Below, in pieces: positions 34,999-47,349 of a stretch of 64,000 nucleotides of DNA. The notes beneath the pieces are model-generated. The model did not search any database and was not told the origin of the DNA. It saw nothing but the letters and a program-made list of their open reading frames with translations. The DNA is from Volvariella volvacea V23 (Eukaryota; Basidiomycota; Agaricomycetes; Agaricales; Pluteaceae): positions 62,001-126,000 of the forward strand of contig KB722744.1 in assembly GCA_000349905.1 (NCBI GenBank). Direction: 5' to 3'. Numbering within the stretch: position 1 is the first letter of the stretch; the number at the start of each line of letters is the position of its first letter. A program made the position numbers and the translations under genes.

Positions 34999-35548
34999 GT
35001 TTGCGGTTGGTTGAATCGAAAAAGCGGTGTGAGAGCAAGGGTATCAAAGGGTATAAGATGGGAGAGGGAGGAGGAGTATGCTCCGCCCTTATAACGAGGA
35101 GGCAGCAATGTGGTGGTATAATTTAATGAAGCATTAACCAAGAACAGCGCAACTTAACTCCCTCCAAGGATTCGGCAGGTGTAATGACACGTGACCCATT
35201 TAATTTTTCGTTCCTTTCCGGGGTAGCATCCTCATCTGCAGATCCTCCCAGCACCACCAGCCAAAGGAATACACCCAGTCACATTAGCCCATGTTGATAG
35301 TTGTATGATACATCGTTGAAAAAAAGCAAAACTTTAGATACACGAGCCGTAATCCAGTGCTGATGGAAGATCGAAACAAAACGTGTGGAATGGAAAACCT
35401 CAAAAGGATCCCAGTTGTTTTACGTACGAACGTGAACAATTAGCAAATCATGCAGCAAAAACAACACCAGAAGGTAAAAAAGGACAAAGCAAATAAGAAA
35501 ACAGGGAAAAGCTGACAGAAATGAAGATATCGATGGAGCAGGAGTACC
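34999..35548. other. Intergenic stretch between coiled-coil gene and RasGAP gene
   Basis: Promoter of the coiled-coil gene and 3' end of the RasGAP gene. It is A-rich on the plus strand from 35300 to 35520. No gene was seen. Confidence 0.5.
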
Positions 35549-38500
35549 TCATGAAGATATAATCAGATTGACCAACCCAGGAATCCAGTTAATCATCTTC
35601 GTAGCGTGCCCGCGATTGGCTGGCAAGAATTGGAATCCACTACCCAATCCTTGCATGCCGAGCTCCTCTAGGGCACTCAAGTGCCCTCTACCTGGTCCGA
35701 CCGTAACCGTACTCGTATCGTCGAGCGTGTTCAGTGTGGAAGCAGATGATCCGCGGAGCGTCGTACCGAAGCGTGGCATACTCTCTGCCACGGCAATCTG
35801 GAATATCCTCGACACGGAATGGATGACAGACGCATTAGACGATTGTGCAATAGTATCTTCCACCCTCTTCTGTATGCTCTCGTATCTATACCGTACATGT
35901 AAAGTTAGACCCCTTCAGAGGAAGGGAAGGAAAAAAACGTACATCATAGCAGCAATCTCGGGATACTCCATCCCAATATCTGCCAATACCGAATACAATA
36001 TCTCCGACTCCGTATCATCGCCCTGCGCCGTCAACAGCATCGTGTTCACAAACGAACAAACCAACAACGCCGTAGCAGCATCATTAACCCCCAAAAAGCT
36101 CGGCGAAACTCTCGGAACTCCCATCTCTTCATCAGTCCCCTCCGGCAACCCAGCGTCCGCATGCCAAGCTTCATCAATCCCCGATTCCGTCAGAAGCCTC
36201 TCATAAAGCGACTTGGTCGTGGATAGCGAAAGCAGGGCAATGAAATAGCCTAATGCATCGGGGCACACGGTGTCCTTGCACGCATCAGGTGTTGCCTGTG
36301 CATGTTCATGTGATCGAACAGTTACGCCTAACAGACAACGAAGGGCCGATTCTGCCGATTCCCGAAGAGACGAATGACGGACGCCCTTGAAGATGATGGC
36401 GGCCAAGGCAAACGAGAAGCTTGTGCTAAACGAGATCTTGAGCAGCTCGTCTAGTTGTGACGTAACTTCTTCCAATGGCAGTCGAGCGTCCAATAACAAG
36501 GTAGCCATCGGCACGTTTTCAAACATCCCCTGCCTTTCCATACTCTCCAGTATGACCTGCAAGAGACGCGTGGCTTCTGGGTAGAAAGCGATGTGGCTTG
36601 ATTGAAGGAGTGCTACAGCGAGCCAGAATAATGGACAGAGATATCGCGAGTTCTCCTGTAGAGCAGGGATGATCTTGCACATGCATCGGAGCATGCTAAC
36701 TACTGACATGGTGTGTGATTCGTTTGCCTTGAGTAGCGCCATCCTTAATGCAACGAGGATCTGATACAAGAAATCGTCATCAACTTCAGCAGTGGTTAGT
36801 GTGCCCAGAGCGATGAAAGATCTCGTCTGGATGGCGGGTGAAAGTTGGAATGCTGTCGCTGTCACTAAACTCATCCATCTTGCACGCCAGACGTTGAGTA
36901 ATCCTGCAGCACTTTGCGTCAACATAAGAAGTTATAAAGGATTGAATGTGCCAACCCTTTGATCCGGCAGTTGTGTCCAATATCCGAACAAGCAACTTTG
37001 CTAGCTTCTCCTGGTTATCCAGCGTCGCCTTGTCTGAAGGTGGATCCCACGTTCCATACTCGCTAGTCGGTGTCTCCCTCGCCAATCCGAACAACTTTCT
37101 GATCTCAGGAGTCTCGCAGTCACTTATCAGCTGTAGCAACTCCGGTCCGGGAGAATCTTCTGCTCGTGCCAAGTATAGAGCTTGAAGTAGGTTCATGACG
37201 ATACCATAAACCGATTTACGAACTAATGTCGGACCCACTCCAGCGACTAGGTTGACAAGGTGGATGATCTCTGGGACGTAGAGTTGATGATGGCTTGGAT
37301 GCTTAGCTTGAGAGCCTGCTACCAATGCCAGGCGAATCAGCGTCGATATCTCGTTCCAGTTTGCGTGATCCGGAAGAGTATTTGCCACCTTCGCTGACGC
37401 TTTGCTCAAAGCCTAAAAGCGATATACGAGCGTAAGCAACCTTGAAGAAGGCATTGGCAAAGAACTAACCTTTCGAAGCTTGGAATAAATCCGTCCTCGA
37501 ACACTGATGGACGATAGACTTGCTATGATTTGCGCTATCGTCTCGCACCTCTTGGTGCCGATACCACCGTCCGCTGCCGCCCGCACTAGCTCATCCAAGA
37601 TGACATCCACAACGCCAGTGTCCAACTTGGAAACCTCCGCCCAAACGTACTTCTGAATCGTCGACGCAACCTATCCAAAGATTGTTAAGATTCATCCGAC
37701 TCCGCACAAGGACGTGTGGTAATTACCTCTGGGAACGAGATCGATAGATCTGCCAAAACTCTGATGCAGTCTCTTAACCTAGCGCCAGATCTCTCGAATA
37801 ATTTATGAGTAGGATCTGCGAAGAAGGCTAGGTTCTTAACCCAAGGGCTCATATACTGCAGGCATCGAATCCTTAAACCGACAGCTTCTTTGCTCATCCC
37901 ATTTAGCGCAGCCGATACTTCGGAGATGAAGTCTAGAGTTAATTGAGGTGCGAAATCTGCGATTGCTTCGCTCAGCGAAGAAACGAAGGTGGTTGGATCT
38001 CCTGGAATGAATCCAGCTGGGCGACGTATAAGCGCCAAAACCCTTTTCTGTGTGTCAAATCTAGTCGCACCTTTGCAAGCCACGATAGGGCTCTTGTCAT
38101 AATTCAAGTAGGTGCAAACGCCTCCAAGAAGGTCGTAAGCAGCGCCTCGCAGCTCTTCATCAATAGGATCCACGCTCAACAAACCGACATGCAATAGCGT
38201 AGCAGGGACATTTGAGAACCGCGAGAACCTCTCCGTTAAGGGAAGGTGAGTCTCCTTTAGCTTCCCCTTTGCAGATCTAATCGTCTACATTTCGGAGGTA
38301 AGATAACGGTCAATTTGCAATAATCAAGACTTACCTTGATAATCTGTTCGCGATGTTGCGAGGAGAAATAGACTGTGACGCCTTGCCGGCTCCGTCGAAT
38401 GATGAACTCATTAGCTTCATGCCCAGTGGACACATTGTAGATATCGCTAACGTCTGCGAGTGGAATAATTTCGGTAGATCGACATGACAAGCCCGGAGAT

Positions 38501-41500
38501 ATGGGTTGGGCTTTGACCTGTACGCAGCATTAAAGAGGGTTTACCTAGTTAAAGCAATGCCGGACTTACAGAAGTGATGCGAATATGTGTTGTTCCAATG
38601 TTTAGCACAATTGGCATACGCAGCTGGGGCACCTTCATAGTGACTTCCTTGAACGTCTCGCTGCTTTCATCTTCCAAACGGCCTGATATACCAGTGAGAA
38701 TCTTTCACGCGACGGTGAATAATTATGTACGCACTGGCGTAGGCCAGAGATGGCAACACTTGTGGTGGGACGTGATCCTTTAGCTCAGTTACGGAGGTGT
38801 AGGCACGGATCTCTCCGCAGAATCTTGTCCCTTAAGAGAATAAAGTAAATAAAGTAAATACCTATCGAGTATCACGAGAGAAAGCGACGCCCACCAGCAG
38901 AGACATTGTACAACCGTCTAAGGTACCGCTGTGTTAGAGCATTAGGGTTCAGGATGTGTGTAGCCAAGATCTGGGATCGTATATCCGACGGTATTAACTC
39001 CGCGCAGTACTTGAGCCACTGCAAGGGTACTTCCGATATCGAGGTAAATGAGGTGCAATCGAGGATCACCTCGAAATAGCGATCCCGATATGTTGGCATT
39101 GACATAATCTGGCAATTGAAATCTCAGATCGACATCCGCCCGCTCCACGAAGGATCAAGAAAGCTAAACGCACTTTGAAGATATGGTATAGCAATAATTC
39201 AATGTCTAAAGCTTCAACATCTATTTTTGAGAGCCGCAAAATAAAAATAGCTGGTTGCCCCTGAATAACAAAATGAGGTGATGCAACATTGACGCGGATA
39301 TAGACAACTTACGGATGGAACACTGGTTTCTTGGAATATCTCAGCCACGCTTGATGTATCCCGGTGGGCGTATCTCTGCATGAGATCTTTGTACTCTTGA
39401 TGTTCAGAACACGGGTAGGGAGAACAGCGCGGAACTTCCAGAGGTGCGCCAAGGTCCACTAAAAGCGCACATAGCGCATCCCATGCCTTCTTCCCGTTCA
39501 GAGACTCGCCCTCGGAGCTGGGACGGGACATGCTCAGGAGCTCCTTTCCAACTTTGTCCGCGTGTTTATCAAAGAATCGATGTAGGACAATAAAATCGGT
39601 ATCATCAGATGTTGTACCGAGCCATTCGTCGTCATTCTCGACGACTGTGTATTTCTGTATGCAAGTGAGAGACAGTAACATGAAGTAGAGGCACAATACG
39701 TACATGGATCTCGCTGAGGAATCTTGTGACGTTGGTGATATTCTCCTGCAAGAACTTATTGAGAACCGTCATGTGTGCTTCCTTTCCGAAGAAGATATTA
39801 TTGGCGAGGTTTTGAATAATTTTGGCAATGACTTTTAACCCTCTTCGTAACAAGGGAGCATCGTTCTTTGGAAGCTCGATATCCACAATCTCAGGGGCAA
39901 CAATGGCAGGAGAAATGAAGCTGTTTATTTGTTTTAGAGTGCATGATTTGGCGTGAAGTGAAGGGCTCACCGTAGGAATATGAATGCACCCATTGCAGCA
40001 AACTTGGAGTCAGGCCAAATCTGAGATCTGCGCAAGGCATAAAGTTATGAACTACGAATAGCAAATTAAACTCTAATGCTACATACACCACTTTCGCTAT
40101 ATGCGCACAAATCTCTCGGAACATGCTGCACCGAATGGTAAGTACGAGTTTTCCAGGAGAAACGGGGCATAACTCACGATGGTAGAATAGTAATGGAGGA
40201 AGAGATAATTTCGAGGAAGCTGGCCGCAACTACTTTCACGTTTTGCACATTCTGCGAAAGTTCAGGTTCAGAGACCTTCTGCGGGTCGATGTCGTATCCA
40301 AGACCAGGAGGTTTTGAGCTCATAGTGTGAACCAGGGGTTGAATAAGACTTCGGAGGTAATTATACCCATGAATCTTGGCGAACGCAGACAACATTCTTG
40401 TGCACGTCGAGTTGCTTCTGAACAAGTTTGCTTCGCCGTCTGAGCATGCTCGTGAGGAAAGTAAAGCGCATGAAGATTAAACATGCCAACCTGTTTGAGC
40501 GACTTCTCGTTCAATCATCAACTTGATGAGTGACATTAGAGACTGGCGAGTATCGAAGATATTGAGGAGCACGGAAATCATCATTTCGACTTCGCTTGGG
40601 GGGCAAACCTCGCAAATGGCCAGTGCCACCGTCATCTGTGCATACTCAATCAGGAACTGGGGATAGAAACGAATAAAATACCTACGTTGTAACCCCTAAC
40701 GAGCTATACTCCCTCGGAATTAGCACCCGTCCAATGAATGTAACCTCCACCTACCTCATAGAGGCGTGCTGAACGCGAAACAGTAGTAGAACGATCTTCG
40801 GGATCAAATTTAGTTCCTTGACCCAACACCCTCGCAAACACATGAGCAAAGATCGTTCTCTTCCTGTTATCCTGATCGTACGCCAATGGAAGACACTGCT
40901 TGAACCCGCTCTCGGTATTGGCGCTGACGAGATGTGCTAACCCAGTGATAACCAACTCCCGGAGAGTTGCTTCTCGCTGGGCTAATTTCATCTTTTGGTG
41001 TATTGACCCAATATCCGAGCAGCTGTCTGAACTCTAAATGGGGAGCTCAGAAGCGCTGAGAAGACGGTCAACTGAGATTACGTACGGGCATGTCAAGTTG
41101 ACAGAGCTCGAGCCCTCGCAGCAGAGCAGTAGAATACTTGTTGAAGTGCCTCGACACGACGTGCATTGTATCATCCCCCGTATTTGACGTTTCCATTGCC
41201 TTCAACTGTAACCGATCCAATAACTTGACGGAAGTGCGCAAGCAAGCTAGGTTGAGGTCAGTCTGCAAGGGAACCGTCTCGGGTTCCCGATCCTGAGAGC
41301 CAATCAGTCTTTGACCCTGCTAAAATACGGCTCACGTACACTAGGTAATTGCATCCAATCCAGGACGACATCAAGAATAGCCCTGCGCAAAGAGCTGTCC
41401 TTCCGGAGAGTCAACGTATCTGTACGATCACAAACCGAATCGCACATAACGCAGAACCTGGTCTTGATACGCAATGACGAGGGACCACTGAACCGGTTCA

Positions 41501-44500
41501 CGAATACGACGACATGATACACGATCGAACTGATATCGATGGTCATGACATCCTCCATATTGACGTGGCTATTCTCGACAATCATTTTGAGGACCGAAAT
41601 GAACTAGGAGAGTGTCAAATCAATTAGGTCATAAGCATCAACGCTATGATTGATTTACCTCGCTGAGGAATACTAAACATTTCTCCGTATCGGGATCCTG
41701 AGCTATAGTGTGCATATGACTATGTATGGATCAGTTCACAAGCCACCGAACTTTTCACTGGAGATATATCGCTCACTCGTCGACTATTTTCAACAGCTTT
41801 CCGTACAGCCTAGGACTAAGCTCCGTCCCCAGGGCCTCCCTAGCAGTATCTCTGACCTGCAAATCCGCACAAACCAGCAGCTTAACCAAAGACTCGATAA
41901 AGTGCGTAATGTATACCCCAGGCGCACGAATGGCCCGCATACGATCAGGCAGAAATTGCTGAGGAACCAAAGTGCTGAGCGCGTTCAGCTCAACTGGATC
42001 ATCCAAAACGCATGCGGCACTCAGAGCTGCCAGGAACAGCGTGATATTCTGCCACTGGAAGCGTTGGTCCTGGTCAAAAGAAGTGTCATTAACCACCATG
42101 ATGCTGTGACTCGGGTGCACTATACCTGCGGTGGTTGTGCCAACGGCATATCCAGCTCATCGTTATAGATATACCCAAACTTTTCTGATAGCGCGACCCA
42201 TCTCCAATAACAATCCGACCAAACAGCAGCATGTAAGGCTGTGGGCGAAGCCATCAACCTTATAATCTTCCTAATGCGCTTCTGATGCCCCACCCGACCT
42301 AAAAGTCGACAAAAAGCTCAGCCCTAGCTCCAGGAAGACGCAATCATAATACTTGCCTATAACTTGCACGCGGGGGTCGCCGAGCTGCTCATAAAACGGA
42401 TTCCGCTTGGACCTATCTGCATCTCGAACAATTGGATTGACAGGTGCACCCTCCTGTCGCTCAGCATGTGAAAGTAACCTAAGACCCTTCCCAGCCAACT
42501 GGGAAACATTGGTATCCGCAGACGTAAGTGATATTAGAAAAGCTATTTCCGCCATTAAAAAGGCAGGAATTCGGCCAATGTCGTATTGTATATCCTTTAC
42601 ATGTGGTGCCTAAGGGCAAAAAATTATGTATGAGTGGGCATGCAACTAGGCTTTCGAGGTACTTACATCGGATCGCCTCACAAACAGCTCTACTGTCTGA
42701 TGGGCGAGACCAATCCACATCCTCTGGGCCTCCAAATCAATAGTGGAGTTGACCAGATTCATCGAAATACTCAAAAGCGTGGCAGGTCTTTTCGATCAAG
42801 ACCATAGCGTCAAATGAGAAACCAATCTGTCAGCGCACTCTCCCTGCCAACAGCAACACAGGACAGCCAACTCACAGACAACTCTTAATGAGCTTAATCA
42901 TCAACTTGTAAAAGAAATCCCCCGGTTTCAACAAAAACGCCATATCCGCCACCATCTTGAAACAGCTCGCCGTCGACACCTTGACCGAATCATCTATCGA
43001 AGCCTCCCACAACCTCACCGCCGTATTGACCCACTCGTCAATATCCGATTCCTGGATATTGCTCAAATAAAAGAACGGGTTCGATCTCCACAGCGAGAGT
43101 ATGCCCAAAAGCAATATCTCCCGGTCAGAGATGATCATCCCCGGTTTGCGCTTAGATTTAGGTCTGGGCGCTATTCGCTTAGGATTACCGTACTGATCAA
43201 TTTCTTGGCGCCGGACGCCTACAGTCTAAGACGCATATGGATTAGAAAGGGTTAATCCAATCGAAAACAGATGGAACAAAGCAAGGATCGCAATATTCGA
43301 ATCAGAAACGCGCATATACGCTGAGAAGAAGAGATAGAAGGCTGATGATAATAAATTGGTTTATCCTCACCTTAAAGATATCCCTCCATCTTCGGGCCAT
43401 CAGCTCTTCTAATTTATCCAGCGGCTTCTGCCAGGTCAATCGAGGAGCCTAGAAAACATTTCGTGGAATCACATCAGACCGGGGATAAAGCAAGAGGGCA
43501 CATCAGCGTGGACCTACCTCTTGCACTAACGTCAAGCATGCTCTTGCTGCACAAGTCTTTACAGCATCTGACCGCTCAGGTTCAACGCAAATCCTGAATA
43601 GTGGCATTACATCCTCAAGGGGAAGGAAGCGATAGCATGCGACCATCGCTTCTGCATACATGGCGATATCGATTTCTTCGTACGACTCCCAGAAGGGCTT
43701 CTTCCCACTGCTCGTGATGGTGAGGGCGCTCTAACAAGGGAACAAAAGCAATATTAGTACGTCACCGACTGTAATCCCAGAGCATGCGAAGGATAAAGCA
43801 AAGTCAACTTGCCTTGATCTCGTGAGCAATGTCATACGCAATCATTCTCAGCGGCACCTCTCCTTCCGGCTTGACGTGTGTAGCTGCCCGACAAACATCC
43901 AAAGCACAAACTAAAGCAACCTCCGCATGTCGTGATCCAGTAGTGGCGTGCTTGAAGATATCCTCCCAAAACTTGACTTCCTACAAAGACCACTTCAGAT
44001 TAACAAACCAATGAAGCCCCATTCACGTCTGCTAACCTTTCTGTGTGGCTTAGAACCAGACCCATACCGCGAAATTTGGAAATCCGACGTAAGCCTCTCC
44101 GAGGACATACAATTCAGCACCGTCAGCGTCGGCCAAAAGTCCCTTTCGGTTCCGGGCCCACTGATCGCATAGAAGAGATCAAAAAGCCGTTCCGGCGCTC
44201 CCTCATTCTTCCCCCTCACTCTCAACGACTCATCAAACTCGTGTGGGAAGAGTTCTATCCAACTCCATATAGCCGCTCGAAGTGGTGCCGCAACGGCAAT
44301 TCTCGCTTCTGGCCTCATGCTGACCAATAAGGAAGAGAGGGCTATAGTACGGCAAGAGGAAGAAGACAGGGGATGACGTGTTACAGCCAGAGTTGAGAAT
44401 GCGAACACGGGAATCACGTACTGTTCAGGAGAAGAATCAACCTTGACCTATCCAAAGCACAATGCGCCATCAACTTGAGGTCGACAGTATCAGGAGCATC

Positions 44501-45670
44501 TTCATTACTACTAGCCAAAAGATCAAACTTTGCGCGGAGTCGGTCGAACACGACGTCCCAATTAGAGGCAGAGATTTGGAAAATGATACGGCCTGCGTAT
44601 TTGGCAATTAGGCTATTGACGGGAAACGCGGAGGTAGTCATCGACATGTGTGTTCTTTCGTATTTAGTACTCGCGGCGGGAAGGTGTATCGTTGTGTTGA
44701 TCGTGAGCTTGCCCGATCGAACGGAGCTGGAAGAGGGTTGAGAACGGAGGCCACGTTCGATGAGCACAGTCGGTGGGGGTGGAGCTGGCACTTTCATTTG
44801 ATTAGCTGTAGGACCAGACGGGATGGTTTCCATCAACTCAAAGTCACGAAAACTGATGTCCGATGACTGGCTGGGAAGCATCAAAGGATTATCTGACGAC
44901 GCAGTTTGTCGGAGGAAAAGAACCATGACGCTTAATACGTATTTCGCGCAGTTGTCGTCTAGGGGTGCAGGTTCTATCGCTACGACGGTTCCAGACGTTT
45001 CGGACGAAACGGAATGTTGAGTGGTGCGAGACGAGGCTGAATCGGGTGGTGGGGATGTTGGACTCCGCGGATGCGTGTTGGCAGGAGGGGCGACGCCATT
45101 TCGAGAATCGTGGCTCCAACGGGACGCGAGGACGACAGCGAGAACCTTGAGAACGAAGAGCTGGGACTGAAGAACTTCGATTGACCAGCTATTGTTGGGA
45201 TCAACTTGCTATGAAACAGAGTTGGTTCCGTCATTTTGTTTTTAAATGAGATAGGAGAACTTGCCTTGGCCAGCCGATCCAGCAACTCGCTCAAAGCCCA
45301 AGCAATAACGTCCAAGGAGTCGTGCGCGAGATCCGTCAGTGATTCAATCGCTTGTTGTGTAGCACTATCGGCCTCCAAACGGTCAAGGGGAAGCCCGGAA
45401 TTGCACGGAAGCTAAGATGCATATCAATGGATGTGAGAACAGTCGCACCACGAACGACGCGACCCTCACTTTGTGTTTTAACCGAGTAATAAGAACTTGA
45501 ACAATCTTCTGTTGCGGCGTAGGCGTCGCACCAATAGCCAGCGAGGAGGGTGGTTGGGGGTTGTGATAGATGGGATGCGACTCATTGCTCCTGTGCACCA
45601 CGCGTGTCGAACTGGCATATATGGGACTGGTCATTGGACCAAGAGACGCAGATGGGCGCCTCAGAGGCAT
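35549..45670 (-). CDS. Neurofibromin/Ira-type Ras GTPase-activating protein
   Basis: Turns off Ras by stimulating GTP hydrolysis and so restrains cAMP/PKA and MAPK signalling. The gene spans about 10.1 kb with some 25 short introns; the product is about 2,700-2,900 residues. It starts MPLRRPSASLGPMTSPIYAS at 45670. The long N-terminal part is helical repeats. The GAP domain lies near 39.6-40.6 kb: LFRSNSTCTRMLSAFAKIHG supplies the arginine finger (Arg after LF), and FISPAIVAPEIVDIELPKND is the hallmark FLRF-x-x-PAI motif, with GLKVIAKIIQNLANN after it. A Sec14-like segment follows (FEVILDCTSFTSISEVPLQW) and a PH-like one (IIPLADVSDIYNVSTGHEAN). The C-terminal part has RIRCLQYMSPWVKNLAFFAD, matching the neurofibromin YMTPWL region. 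The last exon ends INWIPGLVNLIISS. The gene looks intact: no frameshift was seen in the parts I followed. Confidence 0.9.
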
Positions 45671-47349
45671 GATGGGTATGTTGGAAAGATTAATGATGAA
45701 TAAAGTGCAGACGCGCTGTGTGAGCTACACACAGACACGTTCCCAAAGAGTTTGCGAGACGACAAGAGGAGGTCCAGAGACCAAAGCCCCGCAGCACTGA
45801 CCAGGGGAAACGGCGACAAGCAACACAGAATTGTGGGAGGGGCTATTACACAAAGATTTCAGGGGAGGCACGCTGGACCTGATGCTTAGTCATCAATTCA
45901 GTGGGTCACCCTACAGCCGAAGGGTCCATGTGCAACTCAAATCCATCTAGCTACTGAACACCCAAGCCACTACCCCAGCGCTAGCATGAATGGACTTTCC
46001 TCGAAGTGCGTTCCTGTCGACACGCAATCAATAGTTGCCAAATGCAAATGATGCACCGCCCCTGAGTGTTGATCTACAGTTCACAATAAGGAGACAAGGT
46101 TGTGGATGTGCAAGTGGCAGGAGTGAATTTAACCAATTTGCCTGTAGTCTGGGAACTACAGGGAGAATGAACCGAGTAAACGCAGGGCGTCTATTCTCGC
46201 TGGCCAGTGAGTGCGTGGCAACGCGACTGTGGTTCATTCCCAGTGTGCTTTCTTTGGGCAATGAGGCAGATGACTGGCAGGGTCAATCGATGGGCAGAGT
46301 GAGAAATAGCCGATATCGATCCCATATATTGCCAGGCCCCCACAAGATCAGGTTAGCGAAGAGCGTATATTGCCGACAGTACGAACCTGGCATGGCAGGC
46401 GCTAGCCAGAAGGGGGCATGCTTCCACTTGCTACATCATTGGTCTAGAAGGAGCAAGCTGGACACGTGTCCGATTTGAGATGCAACGCCCTCTAATCTCC
46501 CTCGCCGACGTATGGTCGCCAGTGCGCGACGGTGCCCAGCTGCGCGCATGGCAACCGCGACGGGCTTGGGAACGCTGCAGACATTAGACGCTGTGGGGAA
46601 GCAGACAAACTACAAACAAACTGTCACTGAAGCTTGGAGAAGCAGCACAGCCACCCTGGACCCACAAGGGTCCACACAAGCCGAAGCACGACTTAAGGAT
46701 GTAGATCCACCTTACCTCTTTGCCAGATGCAGCAAACGTCGTCACATCAGACCATTGTTCGCCCCTTCGGGAAGGGCTCAGCGCGAGGCAGATCGCCACG
46801 AACAAAGGAGCGCGGATGCCAGCACCATTGTCCGAGGTGAGTGACAACCGGCAATAGTATGTGGGTACAAAGATCTGTATTAATGCAGCCTCAGATTTCC
46901 GTTCGTTTTCGTGCGCAAAGTGCACTCAGGGGGCGCGGGAACTCCGCAATTGTTTTTCCCTACTCCGCATTTCGAATTTGAAACCCTCGGCGAGCTAAAA
47001 AGCAACACGACACAGGCTGTTCGTTTGATACCTCTTCCCACCCAGATCCTCCCCTTCCGCACCCCTCACCAACCAGCACACGCGCCCCATCGCTCTTCGC
47101 TGCTGTCGTCATCCGAGTTATCCGTTCTCCGCTTGCTCTCCAGTCGTTCGCACTTGCTTGTTTCTCGCTATTTTAAAAAACTTCTTGATCTTCCCTGCTC
47201 TCTCCAAAATTTCGCTTCGCGTCCAGCATCGCAGTCTTTGCTATTGCACCGGAAAACTCTAAAATCCCTTAATATCTACCTTCTCCTTGCTTAGTTTCCT
47301 GTTTCATTTTCTGCCCCTCTCAGCATCGCCGACCACTCCCAAGCCACCG
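45671..47349. promoter_or_regulatory. Divergent upstream region, RasGAP and RRM gene
   Basis: A 1.7-kb interval between divergent start codons. From about 46990 to 47345 the plus strand is pyrimidine rich, fitting a transcribed 5' leader of the RRM gene. One 110-codon plus-strand frame (46512-46844) overlaps a minus-strand frame of similar size and shows no family motif, so it is not called. Confidence 0.45.

Noticed and set aside
46512..46844. 110-codon plus-strand frame upstream of the RRM gene
   Set aside because: Overlaps a minus-strand frame of equal size, no motif; better read as promoter or leader sequence.
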